A stretch of DNA of 64,000 bases from Mortierella alpina (Eukaryota; Mortierellomycota; Mortierellomycetes; Mortierellales; Mortierellaceae): assembly GCA_029449245.1 (NCBI GenBank), contig JANATF010000010.1, positions 248,001-312,000 on the forward strand. Reading direction: 5' to 3'. This document shows positions 26,791-36,282 of this stretch, one piece after another. The position numbers and the translations under genes are program-made. The notes under the pieces are model-generated. The model searched no databases and had not been told where the DNA came from. It saw only the letters and a program-made list of their open reading frames with translations. Numbering within the stretch: position 1 is the stretch's first letter; each line of letters starts with the position of its first letter.

Positions 26791-27231
26791 CGGGGGCGTA
26801 GCTCGAGCCATCCATAACGGACAAAATGGAAAATATAAAAAAATAATAACTCAGCTTCATCCTCCCTCAGCCCAGCCTTGCTTCACGGTAGTGCATTTTT
26901 CCACACCTTGTGCGACGCCGTCTTGTACTAAAAAATAATAAAATAAGGCGTTGTGCAAACGGTTAAAACGATCATGGTCAAAGAATATCTGCCCTACCGT
27001 TTTCTCACATCGCGATCTCTAGACAGCAGAGGAGAGCGGTTGCGGTCATGTACCACACGATAGTGAAATACTTTTTTTTTTACTGCGAGTACAACGGCCA
27101 CTACAATCTATTTCCTGGCGCCATCTATTGAGTAATGGCCAAAGGAGCATGCTTGCTAGGTTAAGGCTCCCCCCCCCCCCCGCGCGTGGCCACGACAGGA
27201 TCGCAAAGGATCGGTCATGCAAAAACGCTTT
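26791..27231. other. Convergent intergenic region
   Basis: Lies between the stops of small protein A (+) and monooxygenase A (-). AT-rich AATAATAAAATAA-type runs near 26925-26945 could be 3'-end signals. There is an 11-C homopolymer at about 27170-27180. No gene seen. Confidence 0.6.
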
Positions 27232-29272
27232 CTAAATTACACACACAGTACCTGATTCCCGAGCAAGTCTTTTCGACGGCTCATTGGACCTGCTTGTGAA
27301 GATGCCCCTCATTTTCACAAAGGGTAGAAAGTTTGCTTGTGGGCGGTAGTGGAACATGAAGTTCCCAGACTTGATGATCATCCGCCGTGGGATCCAGTGA
27401 AGAGCGATGTACCGAATAATATTACCGATCATGCCCTATGTATATACAAGGAGGGGAAAAGAAAAACGTTGATATTTTTAAGCGCGTCATCCAGACCTCG
27501 GTGTGATAGTAGGATACAGGAGCTGAGGCATGATCAATCAATCTTGCGTGTGCCTACCTTTCTATGAAGAAGGTCTCCAACACCATTCGAGTAATCCACG
27601 AACCATTGTGCTGGCTTGTGGCGCACATCGTAATATTCCTCAAAGATGTGCGTAACCTCTTCCTGGGAGTTGGTCTCCATGTCAAAGAGGCGATTAGCGA
27701 GCTCCAATGCAGAGAATATTCCCATGTTGGCACCCTGAGCTCCAAAGGGTAGCATCTAAATACAAAGGGGAATAAAGTGTGAGACGACTCCTTGAGGACA
27801 ATGAACACTCTTACAGTGGAAAGATGAAGTACCTTATGGCAAGCTAGGTGAGTGTAGTTCCAAAAAAACAAGAGCATTGCGTTAGACACTGTGTAGCATT
27901 CAAGTGATTTCGATCAAATTATCATTTGCTCTTCCTACCATCTCCAAGCAGAACAGTTCGTCCACTCGACCAGGTGTGAAAGAACTACAAACCACAACAC
28001 ATGCGAAGCATATCATTAATATTTCAAGCACCCGTGTTTTTTGACGCTACTCTTGGTTGATAAATGCACGTACCTTGTCCTCTAGCATCACTTTCGAGAT
28101 CAAGTCTTTGGGCGTACTGTCAATCATATCACCAAAAGTACCTGTATACGGGCACCGAAAGTGTCGTACGCGATCACAAATATCCATGGCAGCATCGGCT
28201 CCCCAGGCAGACAATCCCTGGGCAGCTTCCTTGTTCTGACCTCGAATGTCTTGGATAATCATCCATCCCATCCTGTTTTCGGTCAGGGGCATGTACCAGC
28301 ACTGACCGATGTATGTGTAAAGCACAAAAGTTGATTGGTTGTTAGTCTGCTTAAGCGATTGTGCTCCAACCATTACCCACTCTGGTGTCAATCGTCGTAG
28401 TGCCTTACTGTAAACGGGGAGTCAGTTCCAAGGACAGCTTCAAATTCACAAAACTCCTCCTTGAGGACCGGGTAGACCTCTGGATCAAGGGCATGGGTCA
28501 CACCCACGACACAACCATAGTTACATCTCATAGCTTGCGCATCGGCCTTAGGCAGTGTTCCTTTCTCTTTCAGCTCCTTGTACATACTTTCTCGAATGGC
28601 ACTGTAAGCACCATCCGCACCAACGACGATCGTGCCTGTGTATGAGCTGTCGTCCTGACAATGGACCACTGCCTTGTCGTTGTCCTGTTCTATCCTGGCG
28701 ACGCGCTTGTTATAGTGGATCTTGCTGGCCGGTATATGATTCAGAAGCAATTGGATCAAATCTGGACGTGCTATAACTCGGTTATAATCACCGTATCTGG
28801 AGTGAAAAACGGTTGGTCAACAAGTCATGACCGACGACATGTAGTTGTGTTTTTTTCCAATGTCCAAAATATTTCTTTTCGTACCGTTCTTGGGTGTCAA
28901 CCCCGGGATTACGACAAAGAAAGGTACCTTTGAGGTTCATTTTCTCATCACGAATCCTTTGTGCGCCAAAAGGTTTAGAGAGTGAGTTGATGGCGTCGTA
29001 CATGCCCATCTGCTCAAAGATATGAATAACAGAACTCAGTACGATGGCCGAACCCAAGGGTTTAAGAACCTTGGTCTTTTCAAACACCTGGCGTGAAGGA
29101 TGTTCATCATATTAGTGTGCCTGTGAGAGGTTTTCAAGCGTTCACGCTTAGCTTGAGTGTGAGCGCACTGTGCACGTACTTCATAAGATATGCCGGCCTT
29201 CTCAAGAAGCAGCGCCAACATGAGGCCGCCTGAACCTGCTCCGACAATGAGAATATGAGGTTTGAATGTCAT
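27232..29272 (-). CDS. FAD-dependent monooxygenase A (PF01494-like)
   Basis: Eight exons: complement(27232-27435, 27558-27755, 27833-27843, 27939-27984, 28074-28301, 28409-28796, 28885-29087, 29180-29272), 456 aa. It is a group A flavoprotein hydroxylase (salicylate hydroxylase/UbiH-like). The FAD dinucleotide motif GAGSGG is at residues 11-16 after HILIV. The DG motif appears as VVGADGAYSAIR, and the second FAD motif as LLGDACHKMLPFGAQGAN (about 316-333). Exon 6 is only 11 nt, encoding the CHK of that motif. The tail (IVRY/IIRYIALHWIPRRMI...) is amphipathic and could associate with membranes. The substrate is unknown. It is 54-like head-to-tail with a paralogue at 30176-32166 that shares all exon boundaries. 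Such enzymes hydroxylate aromatics, polyketides or terpenoids in fungal secondary or degradative metabolism, but no synthase lies nearby, so a role in a biosynthetic cluster is not supported. Confidence 0.88.
27833..27843 (-). other. 11-nt microexon of monooxygenase A
   Basis: CTTGCCATAAG flanked by a CTAG acceptor and GTACTT donor. It is required to join GAT-G upstream to ATG CTA CCC downstream in frame and restores GDACHKMLPFG. An equally sized microexon lies at the same place in monooxygenase B. Confidence 0.85.
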
Positions 29273-30175
29273 GAATGGAAGATTGCTTTGTGCAGGATGG
29301 TGAAAAAAGGGTGATGCCTCGCGAGCAGAGATGAGCAAAACGAGAAAAAGAGTCGAAAACTCTTGAAGGTGAACCTTTGGGTGTTTTTTTTATTATTTGT
29401 ATTTTGATGTTGGGTCGTTACACGAAATCAAGGCTCAATCTTCACTCTCTCATAGAGCTATCAGCAGAGGAGACTCAACCTGGGGCGCGGAATATCAGTC
29501 TGGAACTTTGCCTCGGCAATAACATATGTGAAAGAAAAAAGGCACGGTGTGTGCAGCCATTGATCCGAAGGCCGTAAACACAGAAGGGTGTTCAAACAAC
29601 AAATCGGTTCCGGTGGTCTGCTTTGCTTCGGCTCATGATATAACACACATTGTTTCCATCTCATGCGTGGGACATCAGGTTCATCGCTTAGATCAAAGCG
29701 AAAGCCATATTTCCGCATTCGCGAAGTATTCCCAAGTGTGGACTGCACGATCAAAATCATGACCTGACATCCGCCAGCATAATGTTGAGGACCTGCAGTA
29801 GAACCTCCGGCCGAATATATGAGTCCGAAGAGGTGAATCGCGGAGAATAACTGAGAATCAGAGTGAACACAGCGTACAGTACAGTACTGTACGGAGAACG
29901 TGTGAAACAGCGGCAAAGTGACAGAAAAGCGGTTGCGAGCAATTAGAGCTACACGGCATACTGTATCCAGCTGTGAGAAAAGCATGCCCTGAATAATCAG
30001 TAGCAGCAATACCGCTGTCGCGCTTTTTAAACACGCGCCTCCCTTGTAATGGACCTGCCCAATCAAATCGAGTGCCTTCACGTTTTAGAAAAAGAAAGGC
30101 GTCCTCAAGCAATACTAGGTCTCAATCTAAGCAGCGGTAGCCCATTCCTCACTCGACTCTGGGAATAACTGAATG
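29273..30175. other. Intergenic between the two monooxygenases
   Basis: Contains the promoter of monooxygenase A and the 3' flank of monooxygenase B, both on the minus strand. The one clear structure is a perfect 9-bp inverted repeat with 3-bp spacer at 29873-29893. No gene recognised. Confidence 0.6.
29873..29893. repeat. Perfect inverted repeat, 9-bp arms
   Basis: CGTACAGTA - CAG - TACTGTACG. It lies 600 bp upstream of the monooxygenase A start codon and could be a dimeric transcription factor site; a chance palindrome is also possible in 64 kb. Confidence 0.6.
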
Positions 30176-32166
30176 CTAGTGCAAGGTATCTTGCATTCGT
30201 CTAGAGGGCTTGCTCGTCTTGCTCTTGAATGAACCAGCCAGTTTCACAAATGGCAAAAAACTCACTTGCGGCCGGTAGACATTGAACCTGTCCGCGTGTA
30301 TTCGGATTAGCCAGGCAGGGGCCCAGTTCAGAAACAGGTATCGGACGATATCACCAAGGATGCCCTATGCGAAGGAAACGTGGTCCTGTTAAACTTTTAT
30401 CGCACAATAGACACAACTTTAAAGTATGGTTATTACCCTTTTATGGATCATGGCCCCATTCTGATTGGATTGCTCGACAGCTATTCGCGATATTTTGTGC
30501 CTGATCTCGTAGTACTCTTTGAAAACACGCGTCGTTTCTTCTTGAGCAACAGATTCTGTATCATACAGGAGATTGGCCAGTTCTACAGCAGATAGTATTG
30601 CCATGTTGGCACCTTGTCCTCCGAACGGAACCATCTAGAGGGAAGAAGAATGGTTAGCAAGCACTGACGTTTTCTTTTTACCCACAGCGGATAGTTCAAG
30701 ATGACTTTTCACATTCTCACCTTGCTGCATGCTAAAGAATGGACATGGGAAAAAAAAGTTATTGGCTCACAAATGAAATTAGAATACGTTTTCTCGCAGT
30801 CGTGAACGAAAAAAAAAGAGAATCAAGCCTTACCATCGCCAAGAAGAACCGTTCGTCCATGATGCCAGGTGTTAAAAAACTGTTGTACTCACAGGATAAT
30901 AGCAAGCCGTTAGTTATTGAAGACCCCCAACGTAAATGGCAGATATATACGCGCGACGTTCAGACTTATACCTTGTTCTCTAGCACAACTTTTGAAATCA
31001 CGTCTTTCGGTGTGCTGTCCAAAATATCACCAAAGGTGCCTCCAAGAGGGCAAGGGAGGTGTCTCACGCGACTACACATATCAATGGCGGCATCAGGACC
31101 CCACTCTGAGCGGGCTTCTCGTATATCTGTATTCCTTTGAGTTCGAAGATCTTGAACAACCATCCAACCGCATCTTCGATCTGTCAATGGCATATACCAG
31201 ACCTAGGGGGTTTTTTGCGCACAGAAAAATACACGGATCAGGCACTGTCTGTGGGGAAAAAAAATCACGTCAAGCATAGCTCACTCCTATTCATACTTAC
31301 GGTGAAGGGGATCTCCTTGCCTAGTACGACCTCGAACTCGCAAAACTTTTCCAGAAAGACTGGATAGGTCTCGAGATCGAGTGGCTCTGTGATTCCCACC
31401 ACACAATCGTAATCGTAACTGAGTGGTTCTGTATCCGCGGGCGGCAAGGTCCCGTTGCTCTCGAGTTCCTTGTACATATTGTGGCGAACAGTGCTATAGG
31501 CTCCATCTGCTCCAACGAGTATAGTCCCGTTGTGCTCACTGCCGTCGTGACATCGGATCAAGACGTTGTCCTCATCCTGGACTGTTGTCACAACGCGCTT
31601 GTTGTAATGAATCTTGTGAGCCGGAATGCGAGAAAGCAGAAACTGGATCAGATCCGGTCTTGCCAGGACAGTAGGGTAGTCGCCGTACCTAATACAAGGA
31701 AAGTAAATATAACGTAGTGAATAAGAAGGGTTCTTGAACACATTACAAAAAAAAAGTTGTCAACCTCACTATAAACGTACCGCTCCTTGTTATCGTATCT
31801 ATACGGATAACGGACGAAAAACGAGCCCTTGATATTCAGCGTCTCATCACGAACATGAAGTGCGCCAAAGGGTTTCGACATGGCTAGGATATCCTCCTTC
31901 ATGCCCAGTTGCTCAAATACGTGCATCAATGATGTGATGACGATCGCAGAGCCCAGTGGTTTGAGCTCTTTGGCCTTTTCGAACACCTAGAGAGTGAGGG
32001 GGTAGAGGTGAGTATGTGCCTAGAAAAGCCTTGCTCTGTTGCTCTCTTGGTCTATTGCATGGATATGCAGTACCTGATATGAGATAGACGCTCTTTCAAG
32101 CAGCAACGCAAGCATCAGACCACCAGTGCCTGCGCCCACGATCAGAACGTGATGGTTCGAGGCCAT
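30176..32166 (-). CDS. FAD-dependent monooxygenase B (paralogue of A)
   Basis: Eight exons: complement(30176-30364, 30437-30634, 30721-30731, 30834-30879, 30972-31202, 31301-31688, 31781-31986, 32074-32166), 453 aa. Motifs are as in copy A: FAD-binding GAGTGG near the N-terminus after HVLIV, LVGADGAYSTVR, and LLGDACSKMVPFGGQGAN around residue 320. Exons 1, 3, 5, 6 and 7 have exactly the same lengths as in copy A (93, 388, 46, 11, 198 nt), while exons 2, 4 and 8 differ by multiples of three, so this is a gene duplication with retained introns. The C-terminal segment is more diverged and shorter (WAPAWLIRIHADRFNVYRPQ). The His of the CHK microexon in A is Ser here. Substrate unknown. It is divergent from small protein B, with 580 bp between start codons, so the two may share a promoter region. 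Confidence 0.88.
30721..30731 (-). other. 11-nt microexon of monooxygenase B
   Basis: CATGCAGCAAG between a TTTAG acceptor and GTGAGA donor. It joins GAT-G to ATG GTT CCG in frame and yields GDACSKMVPFG, exactly parallel to the microexon in copy A. Confidence 0.85.
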
Positions 32167-32746
32167 CTCTTTGGAATGGAAGAACGATTGAGGTTTTCCA
32201 GATGATGGATGAGATGATGGGATGATGGGAGTCCAGTGTATTTACGCGCAGTGTCAAATTTATACTACTGTTGACCATACCTCGCGGTGCGTTGTTACAT
32301 ACCCTTGTTCTTGTAGAACATCTTTTGCAGGGGGGGGCCGAGCTCAGCAACGTGGTATGGAAATATTGGGTCGAAACGAGTCCATACCGCAGGGTTTCTC
32401 TCCACAACCGCCTGCTTGTCCCGGTGGTGGCCCATGACCCCCATTGCCGACTGCGGTCAAGTGAAAATGACGAGGGGTCGATCCGGTGTGCCTAGCGACA
32501 TCACTGCTTCGGAAAGAGCAGCAGGCAGCAGACACATGGGCTGTGCATACGCTATAAAAAAAAAGGCACAGGCACTGCTCACATCAAATGAACTGCGCCC
32601 ACACACCCGCTGTTTCGTATAAATACACAGGCGTGCCTGGACGATATTCTCCACCACACAGCAACAGCAGCATCACAACAACAACAGCTACCAAGAGAGG
32701 AATAGCCCGGCAGAGAGCCAGGAAGCAGAACCCATACACAGAACAG
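32167..32746. other. Divergent promoter region, monooxygenase B / small protein B
   Basis: A 580-bp space between divergent start codons. It contains GATGATGGGATGATGG-type short repeats (about 32200-32230) next to the monooxygenase start and a TATAAATA box at 32618-32625 directed at small protein B. No gene supported. Confidence 0.65.
32618..32625 (+). promoter_or_regulatory. TATA box for small protein B
   Basis: A consensus TATAAATA 122 bp upstream of the chosen ATG at 32747. It also argues against the in-frame ATG at 32588, which lies upstream of the TATA box. Confidence 0.6.
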
Positions 32747-33421
32747 ATGTCAAACCACACACAGCGAACAATGCACCTAGCCCAGCCATCACTCCTACAC
32801 TCAAACTCGGCCGGTGCCGCGCCATCCTCACGGACACACCTGCACATCCATAGCGAAACGCACACTCAAGTCATCAACACCACCACCATCACAACTGCCG
32901 ACATACAAGACCCGCACATGGCCTCCTACGAGATGTCTTGCTCCACAACACCCTCCACAGGCAAGACCGATCACTTGGTCTCTGCAGAGGCCCTGACTGA
33001 ACGGCTCTTGAAATTCAAGGCTGAGCACTCTGCCAACGCCTACCTGCCTTTACCGCAACAGCAATCAAACCACCACCATTACCCATCCGATCCCTCCAGC
33101 ATATCCTCATCACCATCATCGTCGTCATATACAGCATCCTATCCATCATCCTTCCTTGCGTATCCAGAAGAGGCCGCCACGGGCTTTAGACGCAGTCCAC
33201 AAGACACGCTACAAGATGTTTTGGACCGGATCGAGCGCCGCCAGCATGAAAGATTACTGGACCATGACCATGACCTGGACTTGGAGATGGAGCTGCAAAC
33301 GGAGACTCTAGGACGCCATCGTCGTCTACAACTGAACCCAGAAATGCTCAAGGACCACCAACATACCCTTAGACAGAATCATGGCAATGCCAACCTCCGG
33401 CATAGCTGGCAAGAGTCATAA
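32747..33421 (+). CDS. Small His/Ser-rich protein B, paralogue of A
   Basis: Intronless, 224 aa. I chose the ATG at 32747, the first after the TATAAATA at 32618; a further Met lies at 32771. It is not recognised as a known family. Composition is His/Ser/Thr/Gln-rich, with a Ser run at about residues 115-135 and a DHDHDLDLEMELQ segment. The C-terminus TLQDVLDRIERRQHER ... LNPEMLKDHQHTLRQNHGNA parallels small protein A (GILDRLQAHQQ ... LNPEILKD ... LRQHHGDANLHH). The rest is hardly alignable. No signal peptide or membrane helix is seen. AATAAA overlaps the stop codon region (33421-33426). It is divergent from monooxygenase B. Function unknown; recurring next to a monooxygenase is the main clue. 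Confidence 0.7.
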   Translation: MSNHTQRTMHLAQPSLLHSNSAGAAPSSRTHLHIHSETHTQVINTTTITTADIQDPHMASYEMSCSTTPSTGKTDHLVSAEALTERLLKFKAEHSANAYLPLPQQQSNHHHYPSDPSSISSSPSSSSYTASYPSSFLAYPEEAATGFRRSPQDTLQDVLDRIERRQHERLLDHDHDLDLEMELQTETLGRHRRLQLNPEMLKDHQHTLRQNHGNANLRHSWQES

Positions 33422-33599
33422 ATAAATATCCAATGCCTCCTTACAAGAAGAAAACTCCACAAAAGATTTGCACCCTGCTAGGCAGACAAGCGCCTCCCCA
33501 AAAAAACCAAAAAAAAAAAAAAATAGCGGAAGAAAGGAACAAGGAGGAGGAGGAGGAGGAGGAAGGCTTACGTTTGTGGGAGTAAAACTATTGAGATAT

Positions 33600-36080
33600 C
33601 TATGCTATGGTGGCAGGTGCCGACGACATGGCGGACGATAACGTGTTGCTATTAAAGTACAATGAGGTCAACTTTCGGACCTCGTCCTCCACCTCGACAA
33701 GAGTGCTATCCTTCCGAGACACAATCATGTACACCTCTCGGTCATCGAATCGCTTCCCAACGATCCAATAACCCGATGGTGACCGTGTCGTGATCTCCAT
33801 AGTATCCGGAAGTCTAAAGTGTCGTCCCCGATATCGGTGATTAGAATAAAGATAGAAAGAAGGACAGAAAGAAAAGGGTGTAATCGTCAACTAAAAAAAT
33901 CTCGCTCCATTCTGCAAATTACCGAGAAGTGAGTCGCTTGACAACATCCAAGAGTGAAGATTCTCCTTACCGTTCAAAATCCTGCTTGATATCCAGCAAT
34001 GAAAGTGCAATCTCGGGTGTGATATTCAATCCTCCCTTTCCGATGGTCGAGTTCAACTGAGCTTTGATCGCCAAGTTCATCCTGTTAAAGTACAAAAACC
34101 GGACCTCCTTGTCATTCGCAAGCAAGCCGCCCAGTCCACGAGCCGTAATGGCATCCTTGACCACCTGCCTAGATACTTCTTCCAGTAATGATCTCGAGGC
34201 GTTTTCACTGGTTTCCAAGAACGGTGGGTCGAAAGCAAGACTGGTCAAGTAATCCTCCAGCTCCTGCGTAAATTGTTCAGGTTCCTCAATGAGCCGCTGT
34301 GATTCGGTTCCGTTGACCGGTGCAAAGAATGCCAAGTTAAATCCGCTCTTATGCTGAAGCATTGCAGTAGAGATTAAAAAGAAAGAAAGAAGGTAGGTTC
34401 GAGGGTTAGCAAAGGTTAAGGGCGATCTTGCAAGATACATCGTGCGCATCGTCCTCAGGTCCTACCTTATAGACAAATCCGATGTGCTCATCCACCTCCT
34501 CACTCGCAATAAACTCTCCGAACCAAAGGGGGTTCGCCTGGGTCTTTCCGCCATTCGCCAGAAGGACTCCTGATTCTCCCGAAGCCCGTGGGCTGGATCC
34601 AGTGGCGCAAACTGCAGCATTCGCTCCGCTAATGATACCATCGACACTCTGAATTGACGGTGCCGGTGAACCGACTCGCGAAGTTGGGCGTAATGGCGGT
34701 GTCGACGGAGGTGTGCTGGCCGGCGACGAGGATTTATAGAAACCAAAGATGCTCGTGTTGGACCACGATTTGCCAAACTTGAACGTCGATGTCTATGCCC
34801 AAGCAACAATACAATTATTAATCACCATGTTAATGCCGGTTTGATGCTGTAACTATTCGTGCTCCCATATCCTGAAGAGGCAGAAGTTTACCTTGCGTTT
34901 CTTGGCCTCTTCCTCTTCCTTCTTGTCCCACGCCAAGTTGTGTGCACTAGCGCCTTCGTACCCCGTCAGCTGAACAATCTGCTTCCAAACCGTCCGCATG
35001 TCCTCGTCCCGAATATCGCTCGACACCAGCTGGTCCTCAAAGGTGACCATCGAATGCGTCAGCTGTCCTTGATATTTCTCCCGAACAGTCTTCACTAGCC
35101 TGTCGACGCTCAGATGGCCTGCTCTACTGAGTGGCAAGTAGTTAATCCCGTCCAGGGCCCGCTCCAGAGTCATGGACTTTTCAAAGTTCCAACCCAAGAC
35201 CCAAGACTCGAAAAACTCTTCCAGACGACGCTGCAGCGGCCTTGTATTGCCCTCATGAGCGGTCACTAGACTATCCATAGTTCCGTTGGCGACCCTATAC
35301 ATCGCGTAAGCCTGTCTCAAGAGCGCAGAGACGACTGTGTCGTGAACTTCCTGGTCCAGGTACTCGGGAATGATGCGTATCTGCCCACTCGAGTCTTTGA
35401 CGGATCGTCTTTTTATACCAAGCTCTATTGACTTTGACCGCGTAACGTGGACAGTGGTGGCAGATAAAAAAAGAAGAAGTTCAGCTCCATGCTTTCCTGT
35501 CAACGAGCAAGTGGAAACATATCCTCATGGGCTTTGCGTATCGTCCCTTATTTCGTGTTTTTGAATTGCCTTTGTCCAGCTCTCTTACCAAGTGCAGCCA
35601 ATATCCAGGTTCGGCTTCATAGAACACGAGTCGGTTTTTCTGCGAGTGAACATTCTCACAGGGAGCCGTGGGCGAGAATATGCTGCAAGAAACATAAAAA
35701 GTTTGTAAAGAAAAAAGTAAGACGACATGTAGTCTTCATACTCAGCCATGCATGGATGCACAAGTAATTCCTCGATGGAACAGCCACTATGGAAATGCTC
35801 TTTACCGCGCAAAGTTGACCAGGCCCTGTGCTAGTCCAATGTTGCGCATCTTGGCGTCGATAGACACGGTCTTGCGTGCCACATAGTAGAGAAGTTGCTC
35901 ATGCTGTGTCTCGTCGGTTGGACCAAAGTCTGGATTGTAGATGCAAAAATAACCGAGTGTTGCTGGAGTGACGGCTGATCCCGATGGTGATGAGGTGGAT
36001 GCTGTGGATGGAGAAGCTGCGTGTGCAGGTTTAGGCGACGAGGTCGAGGCGGACGCGGCTGCGACTGAGGAACCGTACAT
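33600..36080 (-). CDS. CCZ1: CCZ1 vacuolar fusion protein
   Basis: Six exons: complement(33600-33813, 33971-34353, 34466-34792, 34892-35422, 35589-35682, 35806-36080), 607 aa. With Mon1, Ccz1 forms the guanine-nucleotide exchange factor that loads Rab7/Ypt7 on late endosomes and autophagosomes. The N-terminal longin domain is recognised by GYFCIYNPDFGPTDETQHEQ, the typical ARIFSPTAPCENVHSQKNR and LVFYEAEPGYWLHL. Downstream are VHDTVVSALLRQAYAMYRV, a Ser/Pro linker with TPPSTPP, and C-terminal longin-like segments ending SGYWIVGKRFDDREVYMIVS. A Ser/Ala/Pro-rich leader precedes the first domain. The start could instead be the upstream in-frame Met at 36122 (adds 14 residues). The acceptor of exon 3 (AATAGAG at 35423) is the only in-phase choice I found and is the weakest part of the model. 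Confidence 0.85.
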
Positions 36081-36282
36081 TGAGGAGGAGGCGGAGAGAA
36101 AGAAAGAAGTTAAAATACCCATGGTCCAACGCAGACAAATATAAAAAAAAATCGCGTCGTCACGGAGCACCCCAGATTGTGGCGCGCTTTATGGCAAGGA
36201 GGGATATCTGTGTATATATGAGAGACGAAGTGCAAGGTGCAATGTTTGTACAGGAAAGTTCTACAGAAAAGGTGGTATGTCA

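Noticed and set aside
32588-32746. Upstream ATG extension of small protein B
   Set aside because: The ATG at 32588 lies before the TATAAATA box, and the extension has no similarity to small protein A.
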